Source: Boswellia sacra
Lineage: Eukaryota; Streptophyta; Magnoliopsida; Sapindales; Burseraceae
NCBI GenBank assembly: GCA_013180625.2
Contig: SNVD02011597.1
Coordinates: forward strand, 47,436-111,435
Direction of reading: 5' to 3'
DNA: 64,000 nucleotides
Shown here: positions 36,001 to 48,004 of the stretch, piece by piece
Layout: the number at the start of each line of letters is the position of its first letter
Position numbering within the stretch: position 1 is the first letter of the stretch
Made by a program: the position numbers and the translations under genes
The notes under the pieces: generated by a model
What the model was told of the DNA's origin: nothing
Seen by the model: only the letters and a program-made list of their open reading frames with translations
The model's database searches: none

Positions 36001-36364
36001 AGCACTCAAATTACTTAAAGTTGAATAGAACAAATAAAAAAATAATTAAATTGTTTTGCACACATTTGGTCATCAATGGAAACAACCATCTCAAACCAAC
36101 CCTTTAACTAAGCTACTTAGTGGCTTTCTTTATCATGTTCAATGAATTGCTTATTCAATGAGTATCCATGGTATATAATTAAAATGAATTTAAGAGTGAT
36201 AGACCTTCAAATGACGGAAAGCCATGTTGGGCTGCATGTGAGAAGGGACACATATGCTTGAATTAAAGAACAAAACAATTACTTGATTAGAATAGATCAT
36301 TGAGAAGCTTCATTTTGACTTTAATTTAATTTGGAATAAATTTTAGCCTCAGTAAGTCAATTAT
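36001..36364. other. Unassigned AT-rich DNA
   Basis: No protein family, terminus or repeat recognised. May still belong to the CACTA element that begins at 34364. Confidence 0.4.
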
Positions 36365-36404
36365 GGTGTGTGTGTGTGTGTGCGTGCGTGCGTGTGTGTG
36401 TGTG
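36365..36404. repeat. (TG)n microsatellite
   Basis: About 20 TG units interrupted by CG variants (TGCGTGCGTGCG). Confidence 0.9.
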
Positions 36405-37950
36405 AATTTGATATTTGGCAAACACAAGTTAGAAGGCTGTCTTCGTCATTTTTTCAAACAGTTTATAGTTGTAGATTAGTAACATCATGTTCAATGCTCT
36501 TTCAATCAACAAAAATAATGACTGCTTTAAGCCATCCAGCAAAAGCCACCATGAAATAATACTATAAAATTATTAAAATCAAAAAATCATTAAACTAATA
36601 ATATAAGATTATTAAGCAAAAGTAGTGGTAGACAAGTCATGGCCCGCCTTGAAGAAATTGTCTACTACTTTCATAATTTACCATTTTATGCTTTGACGGA
36701 ATGCTATAAACCTCTTCAAATAAAAATATACTCTAAAAAGCACCTTGTGTTGTCTTCTTGTATGAGCTAAGTCAATTTAATATAGACTTGAACAAGGTTA
36801 CAAAAGGAATTTCCCGCTAAATAATTTATATTCTAAGTCAGAATTTCTAAATTAAAATAATTACAAATAATTTTAAAAATGGCCAAAACCCATCAAGGTG
36901 GACATCAAACACAACCCATCTTAATTCTTAATGTATTGAGCAAAAAGAAAGAGATGTTGGTACAAGCTGAGGGAATCCAATTGCAGGAGGAGGAGGGTAG
37001 TTGGCTACACCTTGAAAATCAATCCACCAAGTTGCCAAGGAAAAGAAGGCTTGGAGCCATAAGCACTTAAATGAAGCAAATTAATCAGCAAATTATGTTG
37101 GTCTTATCGGTTAAAAATCAAGAATAATTAAAATCAACTAAAACCCAAAAATACAGAAGAATCCAAATTTAAAAAAAAAACAATTAAAAAAATTACTAAA
37201 ACCCCAAATGTAGAAATGCAGAAGAACCCATAAATGCAAAAACCAAATACAAAAATCTTCCTCCTTTGTGTGTTTTATCTTCTTGGACTTTGAGAAGCTA
37301 CAAAACCCAGAAATCCAGAACTTGAATGCAAATGATGAATGAAAAAAAATAGCTTTCTTTTTTATTTGTATACAATTTATTAAACATATATAATATTACT
37401 AAAATAATATGCAAATTTTAGTTTATTCATATATTGTATTATTAAATGAGTATAATAACCCTCAACATTCAACTTATTTACAAGTATTTAACAAAAACTG
37501 TTATTGAATGGTGTCCATGATATAATTTCCAAAAGTGAGGGGTACCTAGTGATTAAAAATGACAAACAATATATACGTGGACAATTAAGCCTAAACCTAG
37601 GGCTGGTCTGTGTGATTTGCTCATTACAAAAATTCATATAAAACAAGGAAACCTAAAAATAACCCTAATATAATCAATTCAATTGAATTGAGCTCAGCCT
37701 TCATGCTGCCTCATGCTTTCACACACGTTCATGACCTCAACTCACCTGCACCACTGCATACACAACCAAAGAACCATTGTCGACTGATGGATGTCCTCAA
37801 TTGCACGCAACATGCCTGCACTATCAATTCATGGCCACCTCTATTCCTCTCATTCAACTAACCGCTGCATGTTGCACCTTTGATTCTATTGTTAGTCGAT
37901 TCTATTGCTGATTTAATCTTCCAAAATGACAGTGTTTTTATTGTTGTTGT
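36405..37950. other. AT-rich intergenic DNA without a recognised gene
   Basis: Only short unsupported frames. No transposon ends or conserved protein segments seen. Confidence 0.55.
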
Positions 37951-37954
37951 TTTG

Positions 37955-38275
37955 AATTGAATATCAAAGATTCCATAGGCTGCAATGGCATGTGATTAAA
38001 AAAATAGCTCAATTGTTAATCAATTCTACTGCTGTTTCTATTTTTGTTCTATTCTTTCTCTAATGACTGTGTTGTTAATGTTTTTTTGAATTGAATGTCA
38101 AAGAATCTGAAGGATGCAACGGCATGTGAAAAAAAAAAAAGAATATCAAAGAATCCGAAGGCTGCAACGGCATGTTAAAAAAAACTAAAAAAAAAAAAAT
38201 GAATGTCAAAGAATTTGAAAGGTGCAACGGCATGTGAAAAAAAATGAATATAAAAGAATCCAAAGGATGATGCTG
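37955..38275. repeat. Minisatellite of about 55-65 bp units
   Basis: Four to five degenerate units of the form GAATGTCAAAGAATCNGAAGG followed by NTGCAACGGCATGTGAAAAAAA (starting about 37957, 38090, 38143, 38198 and 38248), with variable A-runs. A second motif AATTCTAYTGCTGTTT occurs between the first two. Confidence 0.75.
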
Positions 38276-38919
38276 ATTGAATGATTTGAAACCAGGTTCA
38301 CATTGAAATGGAGGCAACCACATACCACTAAGCAAAGCTTGGTATTTGAATACAAATGCCAAATTAAATATAAGTAACATACTGATGTGTACCTGTGAAA
38401 GTTTAAAAAAAAAATTTGGCAAAACCAGGTAAAAACTCGGGGAATTGAAATCTCCAATCCCAGAACAAAATCTTCCAACCTTGGATTTTTCTAGGACGGG
38501 GAACCAAATATCATGCCGAGGTCGAGATCGAGGTCCGTGACTCTGGGTATTTGCTATTCCTATGCTTAAATCAACGAAAGAGGCCTAAGTTAGACTCATT
38601 GAAATTTGCAAAGTGATCAGCACCTTAAAAAGAACTGGTAGCCTTTCAATAAAGGATAATGTCACAGATCTCCCATACTTTTAGGCTTCATTTCATTAAT
38701 AAAATTCTTTTGCATTTTTTTTTTATAAATTTAGACTGTGTTCTTTTATGTTTTCATTCCAATATTTTCCGTTTCCAACGTATTGGAATTCGGGAGATAA
38801 TTGTCCTTTTTTGTTTTCAAATTTCATTTTCATAAAACCAACATGTTTCCGTTTCTACCCCTGATTTTGTCCCCAAATACACAAACAGTGTGCTGGCCTT
38901 ATATTAGGGATCGTTTTTA

Positions 38920-39240
38920 ACTCCTCTCTGCCTCTCCTCTTGCCTCCTCGTCTCTCCTCTCCTTCTCCACCGGTGGTCACCTCACAAGCCTAGCAGCTCC
39001 TCTCCGTCTCCCTCACCACCATCGCCAACCTCGTCATCAGCCCCTTGCCCATCAGCGCCTGGGTCTTTCTCGGCCTCACCACTTCCATTGTCAACAGAAT
39101 GCTCACATTTTCCATTGCCTTCAGCACTTTCACCACTTCTATTGTTACCAAACCCCAAGCCTAGCAGTCTCCGATGCACTGCTTTCCAAGTACTCCGATC
39201 TACTCAACTAAAACCCACGGCGATTGGTGTGAGGTAACAC
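38920..39240. other. GC-rich, possibly captured gene segment inside the MULE
   Basis: Composition shifts to CT/GC-rich with open frames on both strands; one minus-strand frame of 65 codons (39179-38982) is Gly/Glu/Asp-rich. This contrasts with the AT-rich rest of the element and could be a captured exon plus leader. I cannot identify the source protein. Confidence 0.35.
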
Positions 39241-40395
39241 TGGCGTGTTCGCTGGTTTTTTGGGTATTTTTCTGGTTGTGCAGAGGTGAGAGTGGTGTGT
39301 TTGCTGGTGGTAGTGGTTGTTGCTTGCTGGATTGATTTTTTTTTTTTTGTGTATAAAAATGAAGTCGATGGCTGAATTGAGGTGGTTTTTGGGTTTCTTT
39401 TGAAATTAATTGGTGGAACGGTAGTGTTGTGCCACTGGTTGCCATGTTGGTTTCTTTTAATTTCATGACTTACTTATTGTTTCTAGCTTTATCGTCATTA
39501 AAGATGTGAAATTTACAATGTTTTTTAAGTTCCAAGTAACGAATAAATGACTGTAATGTAGCTTGGAAAATGTCTTAGGTTTTGGTTTTGATTTTAGGCA
39601 TTCTTTAATATATAAATTATACTTAAGTGGATTTACAAATCTCCATAATTAATTTTTCGGATTTGTTTCCTTGACGAGGGTGTACATGTGTTTGGCATAC
39701 TTTTTGTTGGTTAAAAATTTTCTTCCTAAACAGCTTAGATTACAGTAAAATTAAATAAAATAATTATAAGTTGTCAAAAAAATAAAACTAACTATAATTA
39801 TGAATTGAAAAAAAATAAAAAATTTATCATTTCAATGTTGGGAAATTTTTCAAATGTAGTAGATCATATCAAAGACGTATATTGAATACAAATTATTTAA
39901 ATTTACGACATAAATATATACGCGTTCTAGAACTACAAAGCATATGCTAGTATTTTATGATGCTTGCTGGTTTACAATTAATTTAATATGAAGTGTTTGT
40001 GAATGGTTTTAAAATATTATTTGTTAATAATTCTTTTATTTATACAATTTGTAAGAACAAGTGTTTTGGATTCATTTCCAAACGCATTTTATATTTTTGT
40101 TTTCAAAATTTGATGTAAATAATTTATTTCCAAGCACATATATTGTTTTTGTTTTCAAAATTTCAGCTCAAGAATTCATTTTCAAACACATTTTCTTAAA
40201 ACCATTTTCAAATTTTCATTTTAAAAATTCATTTTCAAATGCATATCCTTTACTTAAAATAATTTCTCTAAATCATAGAAATTCATTTTCCAAATCATTT
40301 TAGAAATAAAAACACATAATTTAAAAAAGAACGCAGTATTAGTCTCAAAGTTTTAAAAAATACATCATATACTTTCCTTTACATAAATATGTTAA

Positions 40396-40609
40396 GAGTA
40401 ATGCTACTCATACAAACTATTTATACAAACTCATATATACAAACTGATGTGGTATCCTTATATGATCGCCACATCACCCATGTTAATTAATATCATTTAT
40501 TATTCATATATATTTATCAACTCACTGCATTTATTTATCAAATCACATTATATCACGTCAGTTTATATGAGTGAGTTTGTATAAGTAGTTTGTAAGAGTG
40601 GCATTTCTC
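40396..40609. mobile_element. Mutator-type MITE (214 bp), nested in the MULE
   Basis: TIRs of about 55 bp: left GAGTAATGCTACTCATACAA, right (inverted) GAGAAATGCCACTCTTACAA, both continuing ACTNNTTATACAAACTCA. A perfect 9-bp target duplication ATATGTTAA flanks it (40387-40395 and 40610-40618). Non-coding. Confidence 0.92.
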
Positions 40610-43406
40610 ATATGTTAAAATTATAGGGATAAGATAGTCATTTAAATCATTAAAGTTTAAGAAATAGAAGAAATGACGGTGGGATTCAATCAACCACCGG
40701 CCCAAACAAATTATTTAGTTGTAAATGAACAAAACACTTATCCAATAGAGCTTGCTTGTATAATAACCAAACAAACCCTTCTCATTTCCCAGCCCTCTTT
40801 CAATCATTACTGTCCATCATTCACTAAACCTGTTTCGTCCATCTCATTGACAACCCACCCATCATCATCATTTCCCTTCAATTTTTATTTTTATTCAATT
40901 AAAAGTGGAGTTTTTTTTTTTTTATATGGCTTCCACCTCTCCCACGTGTTCTGCCGACTCTCTCCAACTCCAGCTTGCTCTTAATTGTCAAAATGGCATC
41001 GTCAATTCCCCATAATTTTAATTTGTTGTCGTCTCAAAGAACCTGAGTTATCCCGCTCGCTTTCTCTGGCTTGCTCCAACCCGAGCACGACGCTGTAATG
41101 GGAGTTCCTAGATCGTGTTGGAGTCTTCGACTGATACTTTTTTTGGGCGGTTTAGTTCGTATGGTAATGGTGAAGATTCTGTTGAATCGTAGAGGAAGAA
41201 ATGGTTTGGAGGTCTGAGAGTAATTATTCACTGTTTGGTGCGTCATTGAGTAGAATCAAAGAAAATAAAATTTGATTATATATGGTTTGATTTAAATTAT
41301 TTTTAGTCGTTTTGGAGCGTTAGTTTTTGTAATTATATGCTCAAGGTAAAGCTTGATTTCGATTAATTTTTTTTATTTTAAAGTGTTTGAGTGAAAGAAA
41401 GAAAGCACTTGATTTGAAAATTAATGTTTTGAGTTTCTAGGTTCGAGGGTGTCGTATCTCATTGTGAAACACAGCATTTTTGTTGTTCGTTTTTTGTTTA
41501 AACGATTTTGATTTTTGTTGTTGGATTTTGAATTTATTTGGGTGAGTTTGTTTTGGATTTTTTAAAATGGTTCTTGGCAATTGGTTTTGGCTGTGTTTGT
41601 TGTTGGAGATTAACGCAGGAAGATAAGAGAAATCAGCATCGACAGTAAGGGATGGGTTTGTGGTTGCGGTGACAGGGGATGAAATCAATGATTTTTTGTT
41701 TTAAAGGTGATGGATGGTGAAGGATTTTCTTAGGAGTGGTGTTGGTGGTTTGATTTGTTCTAGGGGTTATTTAATTTTTTTAATTTTTAATTTAGTAATT
41801 ACAGATTATTTGGATAGAAATATGATATTAGGTCACGTGTGATATTAGACCATAACATGGGACCATTTAAAAATATTTCCTATAATCTAGTTAAAGAAGA
41901 TCTGTGATGCATTTTTTCAAAATATGGAGATAAAATTTATGAAAAAATATAAAAAATTATTAATCAAGTAAAACCTAAAAGACGAGAGACCTGTGACATT
42001 ATCCCCCTTCAATAATTGCTGGTTCTTTTGGTTATACTCCAGTAAACTTTTTTCTCTGATCATATCTACATTTGTTTTGGTCTTCAATCTGGAATCTCTT
42101 CTCTGACCGTTGCAGAGTTTGCTTGCACAATGAGGGTGACAATGGCCGAGAATGTTTACAGCTTGCTTGGGGATCGTTCTCCTCGAGTTGATGACGAGAC
42201 TCCAGTGTGTGAGGTACCGAGTAAATCAAGTGGGTATTACAAAAGTGGGAACATGAAGAAAAAGAAAGGGATCACATTCTTGATATTGATGTCGGTAGAA
42301 CATTTATCTGCTGTCAGAAACCAAATGCTTGCAGTGCTTAAGGTAGCTGTTGCCTGTGTTAGTGTCTCGGCTGAAGAAAGGCCAACGATGCAGAGTGCGC
42401 TAGAGATGTTGAACCAACTTTAAAAGTCGAATTCTATTATGTATCTTCATAGTTGTATATGCCTTTTTTATCGTATCTTAGTTGTTAATAAGAGTATAGA
42501 TACCACAACCCCCAATCAAATAATTTCTAATATTCTTTTCTCTAATTGAAATTGATACCACAAAAACAAAAGGATTGAAAACAAACTAATATCAATTATG
42601 ACACAAACCAGTAACAAATTGAAGCAAATTCAAAATGTGAATATACCGATTAGAGAAACACTCACGATAACAAGTTGTCCTCGTTCCAAAAAAAGTGCCA
42701 TCCTTCAATCACTACAACCCATCACCGAGTCTATAACCTTTCTTACTCAACAAGGCTTATCTTACTTGATCCTGCATAACTTGATCCAGCACAGCTTTGA
42801 TCGAATTCACTGAAATTCAAGGAAGAGGAGGTACTGAACTGGTTAAAGTCTTCAACTTCAACATAAACCGGATGAACTCCACAACTTTTCACCTCCAGTT
42901 TTGGGCAATTGGATTCAAATGAAAACTCAAATGTGATTATAACGATTTAACTTGAGTTTATCGCAAGAAATATAGAGTAGCCAAAGATGGTCAAGCGCAT
43001 CCTCACCCAAATACTCTTCAAATTGAATGGAAGGACTGGTAAGGAAATGGAGATTTGTCACAGTGCAGTAAACACTATGTGTGCCAACTTTGGAGCAGTT
43101 ACTATTAGCATGCGGAAGCTTATGGATAACAAAAACAGAGCACACAGCATACCCCACTAAGAAACTATTATTAAGGAAATCTGGAGGCCTTGCTATTTTT
43201 AATGAAAAACCTTCACCCTGATGCCTAAACCACTTTGGAATTTCACTTCTAGGAATCACCATGCTAAATCCCTCTATTGATCTTTTTGGACGTCTCTCTC
43301 TTGACTTTGACATAACCTGTATCCAACAACATAAAAAAGAAAAAGTCATAATGTTTAATGATATTGGTTGGCATATTTTTGGGGAGGGGGGCGGTGGTGT
43401 GTGGTG

Positions 43407-43440
43407 GAGAGAGGAGAGAGAGATAGAGAGAGAGAGAGAG

Positions 43441-43489
<49 letters not shown>
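43407..43489. repeat. Compound (GA)n(TA)n(GA)n microsatellite in a TNL intron
   Basis: GA run, then about 12 TA units, then a GA run, between the LRR exon (ends 43495) and the C-terminal exon (starts 43316). It generates spurious Ser-Leu and Tyr-Ile reading frames. Confidence 0.9.
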
Positions 43490-44209
43490 CTGACATTAAG
43501 GAACTCTTCATGCATTGAAGAAGCCAAATTGTTGCAACCCATCAGTTTCAAGCAGTTTAGACTTGAAACATTTGCCAACTCCAAATTGCATAACCTTAAT
43601 GCATTTGATAATGTTTCCAGTGAAGCACAATCATTAAACATAAGACAACTTATCTTGGATGGAAGTTCTGGTAGAGATTGAAGCCTCTTGCAACCATCTA
43701 GATAAAGATCTTGTAGCATAGAAAGACGGTTGATGCTTGCAGGTAGTGAAACAAAATTGTTTTTGCTTAGTTCTAAAGACTTTAATGAATTTAGGTTGCC
43801 AATATCACTGGGAATGGATCCTTCGTCTAGGTTACAGTCACTGAGATTGAGTTCTGTTAGAGAGCACAAACTTGACAAAGATGGCAACATCAAAGTCACA
43901 GGAACTGAACTTCTCAACATCGAGCTGAAGGGCAAAAATGAATACCATGCATTCGATGTTGGTCCTTTGCATCTACTAAAATATAACATTTTAAGATTCT
44001 TCATAAGGAAAATGGAAGGTGCAGGTTGCCTTATAGCAGTTCCACTTACATCAAGCTTTTCCAAACTCTCTACTTGCCCTAATGTCTCTGGTAGATTTTC
44101 AAGTTTGGAGCAGCCAGAGAGATCCAGATCTTTAAGACATTTCAAACCTTTTATGGTATCTGGAAGACTCACAAGACTTTCACTATCTTTCAATTTCAAA
44201 TAACGAAGT

Positions 44210-44980
44210 CTTAAAAAAAAAAAAAAGGTATCAACTTGAACATTAATTTTTTTTATTTGTTTACCCTTGATTTATATAGATAAGTTTTGGAAAATTATTT
44301 GTACAAAAGCATTAAATCAAAGTTATCATTCAAAAAGGGGATATTTCATTGTACCCCCTTAGGTAAGCCCTTATTCTGGTCCCGCTAGCTTTTGCATTAT
44401 TACGTTTACCCCCTTGATTCCTATTTATTTCGTTAACTCAGACGGTGTTACAGCCTCTGACATTGTCAGAAGCTTGAAAGATAAGAACATGTGCATAGAA
44501 TGACTAAACTACCCTTCCATCCATCATTTTGACCGAAAAGTAATAAAATAATCTATTGACTTCAATGAGAAATTAAAAAAAATGGCCAAAGACAACGCCG
44601 GATTCACACCTACTAAGACACCACCACCATCATCGATTACCACGATATACACCCAACAACAGACAACCGCACCCACCATAGCATCGCACTTAACACACCA
44701 TTGCATCACCATAACAACACCATGGCAGCACCACCTGCCGAATACCACACCATTGTCAATAACCAAATATACCCACACGAACATACCCCATAACCACTTG
44801 ACACAAACTAAAAGTTCCAATACAACCTAGTTGATAAAAATGCTAACTTCAGGAGCATTCAACCCAGCTGTAGACAAAGAGATATTTACATTGTTGTTGT
44901 TGGATTAATCTCTTATTCATCCCAAAAAAATAAAGTTATATTGAATTTGAATAAATTAAAAATAAATCAAAAATAGATAA
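44210..44980. other. Sequence between TNL LRR exon and CACTA element, no gene
   Basis: Begins with an A14 run. It includes 44336-44530, which looks like one end of a common plant repeat (CATTGTACCCCCTTAGG, then GTTAACTCAGACGG), and a CCACCA/ACC-rich stretch at 44600-44790. No coding family recognised. It occupies the place where the middle LRRs of the TNL should be. Confidence 0.5.
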
Positions 44981-45110
44981 ATCAAAAAAGAAACAACCTC
45001 ATCCTTGAGCGTGTGAAGTAGCGTCATTTTACCATATGAATCTTTCTTCTCTACCTCTGCTAGCCCATCAAAAAAGAAACAACCTCATCCTTGAGCGTGT
45101 GAAGTAGCGT
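44981..45110. repeat. 44-bp direct duplication around an NBS-derived filler
   Basis: Copies at 44981-45024 and 45067-45110 are identical (ATCAAAAAAGAAACAACCTC start). Between them 45045-45071 reads TTCTTCTCTACCTCTGCTAG CCC.., matching the NBS exon at about 50588-50615 with a single difference. This looks like templated filler at a repaired break. Confidence 0.75.
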
Positions 45111-45180
45111 GTGAAGTCCAATTGATAATGGCAGTCCTGTAATACACTACAAGAATAGAGGGTATTTACTGTAGTTTTTA

Positions 45181-45204
45181 ACGGCGGTTTTTAAAAACCG
45201 CCGT
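45181..45204. repeat. Perfect 24-bp palindrome in CACTA left subterminal zone
   Basis: ACGGCGGTTTTT followed directly by its exact reverse complement AAAAACCGCCGT. It carries two opposed copies of the element's subterminal motif, a likely transposase-binding unit. Confidence 0.9.
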
Positions 45205-45606
45205 AAATGGTGATTCGCAAATACTTTTTACTTCGGTTTGTCAAACTGCAGTATAAAGAGTACAACAAATCCCAAATATGTTATGCCCTAATCTCGCTTA
45301 TTCTCTCAATTTTCATCTCCTCTATTTCTCTCTAAACTCTCTCAGCACACCGTCTCTCTCTCTCTCTCTTTCTCTCTCTGTATCTCTCTTTCTCGTGCTG
45401 TCCTCGCAGCTTCGCAAGACTAACAAGTGTTGGTTTCATTTTGTTTTGCACATTAGACAACTTTGGACTCCAACATTCTGATGATTCTTGTTAGCGAGAA
45501 ATTCGCACAACGCTTCTTCTTCCTTCTTTTTTTTTGCCCCCTTGTGGATATTTATATCTGATGTGGTTTCCTTACTTATATCATTTGCCTTAATTATATT
45601 CATAAC

Positions 45607-47452
45607 ATGTATTCGGTGAAAACAAAGAAAATAGCACGTCTCCTTCACACTCCTACCCCAATCCATGCTGCAGCCGTTGAAATCGTTGACGCTACTATAG
45701 AGACTGCTCTGGTTGAGAAATCGATCAATACAATTCTGTTTGATGCTGTCGAGAAGGCCAACTCCGGCCACTCTGCTTTGCCAATAGGCTGTGCTCCGAT
45801 GGTTCATATTTTGTATGATGAGATCATGAAGTATAACCCCAAGAACCCTTACTGGTTCAACTGTGATCGGTTCGTTTTGTCTGTCGAACACGGCTGCATG
45901 TTGCAGTATGCTCTGCTTCACCTCGCTGGTTGTCAAGGTGGGTTCATGTGATTGGTCTGTTTCGTTTTAGATCTGAAATTTTAATTATAGTTGAATGTTA
46001 ATAGCCAAGTTTGAATTTTTACGACTTTTAATTTTCAAAGTTTGCATTTTTTATTTTGATTTTGTGAGGAAGAGGACTTGAAGAGTTTCAGACAGTGGGG
46101 AAGCAAAACCCCTGGATGCCCAGAAAACTTTGAGACACCTGGTGTTGAAGTCACTACTGGTTAGTTTCTTCAATGTTCTAGAAACGTAGTTTATCTTACT
46201 TATGTTGTGCAACTTAGTGAAAATTTCAATTACGAGAGTTGTGAATTCTAATTGAATCAATTATTGGATGTTTTGCATAGGTCCCCTTAGTCAGGGTGTT
46301 GCCAATGCTGTTGGTTTGGCTCCTACGGAGAAGCACTTGGCTGCACGATTCAACAAGCCAGACAATGAGATTGTTGACCACTACAGGTATAATAACTATC
46401 TAGATCTCTTTGTAATTTTATTATGTTTTTAATGTTCTGATTTTTATTTGGCTTACTGGTATTTGTATTTATTTTTAATGTAGATATGTGATACTGGGTG
46501 ATCGTTGTCAAATGGAGGGGATTGCAAATGAGGCTTGTTCCCTTGCCGGGCACTGGGGACTTGGAAAGCTTATTGCTTTTTATGATGATAACCACATCTC
46601 CATCGACGGTGACACTGAGATTGCGTTTACTAAGAGTGTTGACACACGTTTTGAGGGCCTTAGGTGGCATGTTATCTGGGTGAAGAATGGAAACACTAGA
46701 TATGATGAAATTCGTGCAGCCATCAAGGAAGCCAAGGCTGTCAAAGACAAACCCACTTTAATCAAGGTTAGATATTTCTTTCGCGCATGGACTTTTGTGG
46801 TGCAGTGGAAGTCGAATAGAGGAAAAAATGTGTTCTTGAATAAGTTGTACGTTAATTTGGCTGGTATGCTTCTAAATTTACAAAAACTTAACTACCAAAC
46901 TACTAAACGGCGATTAAATTGCAACAGAATTTGATTGCATTTGCATTTTATATAATTTTTTCCTTGCAAATGTTATCTTATATTTTCATAGCATTTTTAT
47001 TTGAGCTAGCTGTGTCTGATATTACAGTACGTTTTGTTTGACTATACTTTTTCACAGCTGACAACGATAATTGGCTATGGGTCTTCAAACAAAGCAAACT
47101 CCTATAGTGTTCATGGGAGTGCTCTGGGTGCCAAGGAATTAGATGCTACTAGAACGAATCTTGGATGACCATATGAGCCTTTCCATGTGCCTGAAGATGT
47201 TAAATAGTAATTAATATGGATAACTTCAACCTGATCATCAATGCACTAGTTTTGATTTTATTTTTCTTAACTCTCCTGACACTTTTACAGGCACTGGAGT
47301 CGCCATGTCCTTGCTGGAGCTGCTTGCTTATGAAGCTGAATGGAATGTCAAGTTAGTTGCGTATGAACAAAAATACAAGGAGGAAGCTGCAGAATTGAAG
47401 TCTATCATCACTGGAGAATTACCTGCTACTTGGGAAAAAGCACTTTCGGTAA
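45607..47452 (+). pseudogene. Transketolase fragment, exons and introns, captured by CACTA
   Basis: Corresponds to the N-terminal (thiamine diphosphate-binding) half of a plastid-type transketolase. Exon-like parts: up to about 45937 ([41 protein letters not shown]), 46068-46160 ([21 protein letters not shown]), 46281-46386 ([14 protein letters not shown]), 46484-46767 ([37 protein letters not shown]), 47059-47209 and 47291-47452 ([13 protein letters not shown]). Defects: GDG to GDR in the cofactor motif, loss of a splice-acceptor AG before 46068, TGG to TGA at 47165-47167, a frameshift near 47325, and a frame change in the first exon. The C-terminal half is missing. Confidence 0.9.
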
Positions 47453-48004
47453 GTGTGTGTGTGTGGAAAAAAATTTTTGCTATATATGTGGAAAAGCTGA
47501 ATATATATATGTGGAAAAAAATTAAAAAGAAAGATTATTTCTTGCTATATATGTGTGTGTGAACACAATAAGTTCTTGAAGTTCTGGAGGAGAGGGAAGT
47601 GAGAAAGAAAGAAATTTAATGTATACATAAATTGATCGGTGTTGTAAAACCTGCTTGCAAGTGGGTGGAATATTTCCCACTTGCGAAGGCAACAAAGCAA
47701 AAGAAAATCTTGCTTTAATAATGCTACAATATAAGCATTATTATATTGTATTCTACTTTGAATTAAGCCCACCTTGTCTCCTAGAAAGCCAAATAATTTT
47801 GTTACTTTTTCCTTTTGGCATTTATTGATGGAGATGCTTCTAGTTCCCATCATCTATACAGTTAAACATTTGTCTTATTATCCATTTCATAATAAACTAG
47901 CATTTGGAATCATAATTATTTTCTTGGCCAAGAATGGAACTACTTAATCATTGATTATTCATCAATTTTTGGGCAAGTGTGATGGACTTGTTTTTATGAT
48001 TTTA

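Larger units (their letters stand above)
38653..42006. mobile_element. Mutator-like element (3.35 kb) inserted in receptor-kinase relic B
   Basis: The terminal inverted repeats pair AGGATAATGTCACAGATCTC at 38653 with the reverse complement of the right end, GGGATAATGTCACAGGTCTC, and similarity goes on for about 50 bp (TTTTAGG..TT..ATTAATAA). The 9-bp flanks are TTTCAATAA (38644-38652) and CTTCAATAA (42007-42015), one mismatch. Copy A lacks the insertion (CTTTCAACCATTGCTGG). No transposase was found, so it is non-autonomous. It holds a GC-richer stretch (38920-39240) that looks acquired, and a nested MITE. Confidence 0.85.
38560..42423 (+). pseudogene. LRR receptor-like kinase relic, copy B (kinase end only, split by a MULE)
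   Basis: 38566-38652 matches 21740-21855 of copy A (GTGATC..CCTTAAAAAGAACTGG, AGCCTTTCAATAA). The reading resumes at 42007 with TTCAATAATTGCTGGTTCT..GGTTATACTCC, a short intron ending TTGCAG (about 42115), MRVTMAENVYS, RNQMLAVLKVAVACVSVS, ERPTM and LEMLNQL, stop TAA 42421-42423. The ectodomain and N-lobe are not present. Within the last exon the SFGVVLLELLTGKP region is frameshifted (SLLGDRSPRVDDETP). The 3' flank to 43013 is colinear with copy A. Confidence 0.8.

Noticed and set aside
36600..36640. Right terminus of the 34364 CACTA element (CAAAAGTAGTG)
   Set aside because: Matches the expected GTTTTTGTAGTAGTG only in the last 7 bp and has no subterminal GATGACAGTTT repeats nearby.
43261..43518. 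Frames with Ser-Leu and Tyr-Ile runs on both strands
   Set aside because: Translations of the GA/TA microsatellite in a TNL intron, not coding sequence.
45278..45481. 67-codon Ser/Leu-rich frame
   Set aside because: Generated by a (CT)n stretch in the Pack-CACTA leader region; no independent support.
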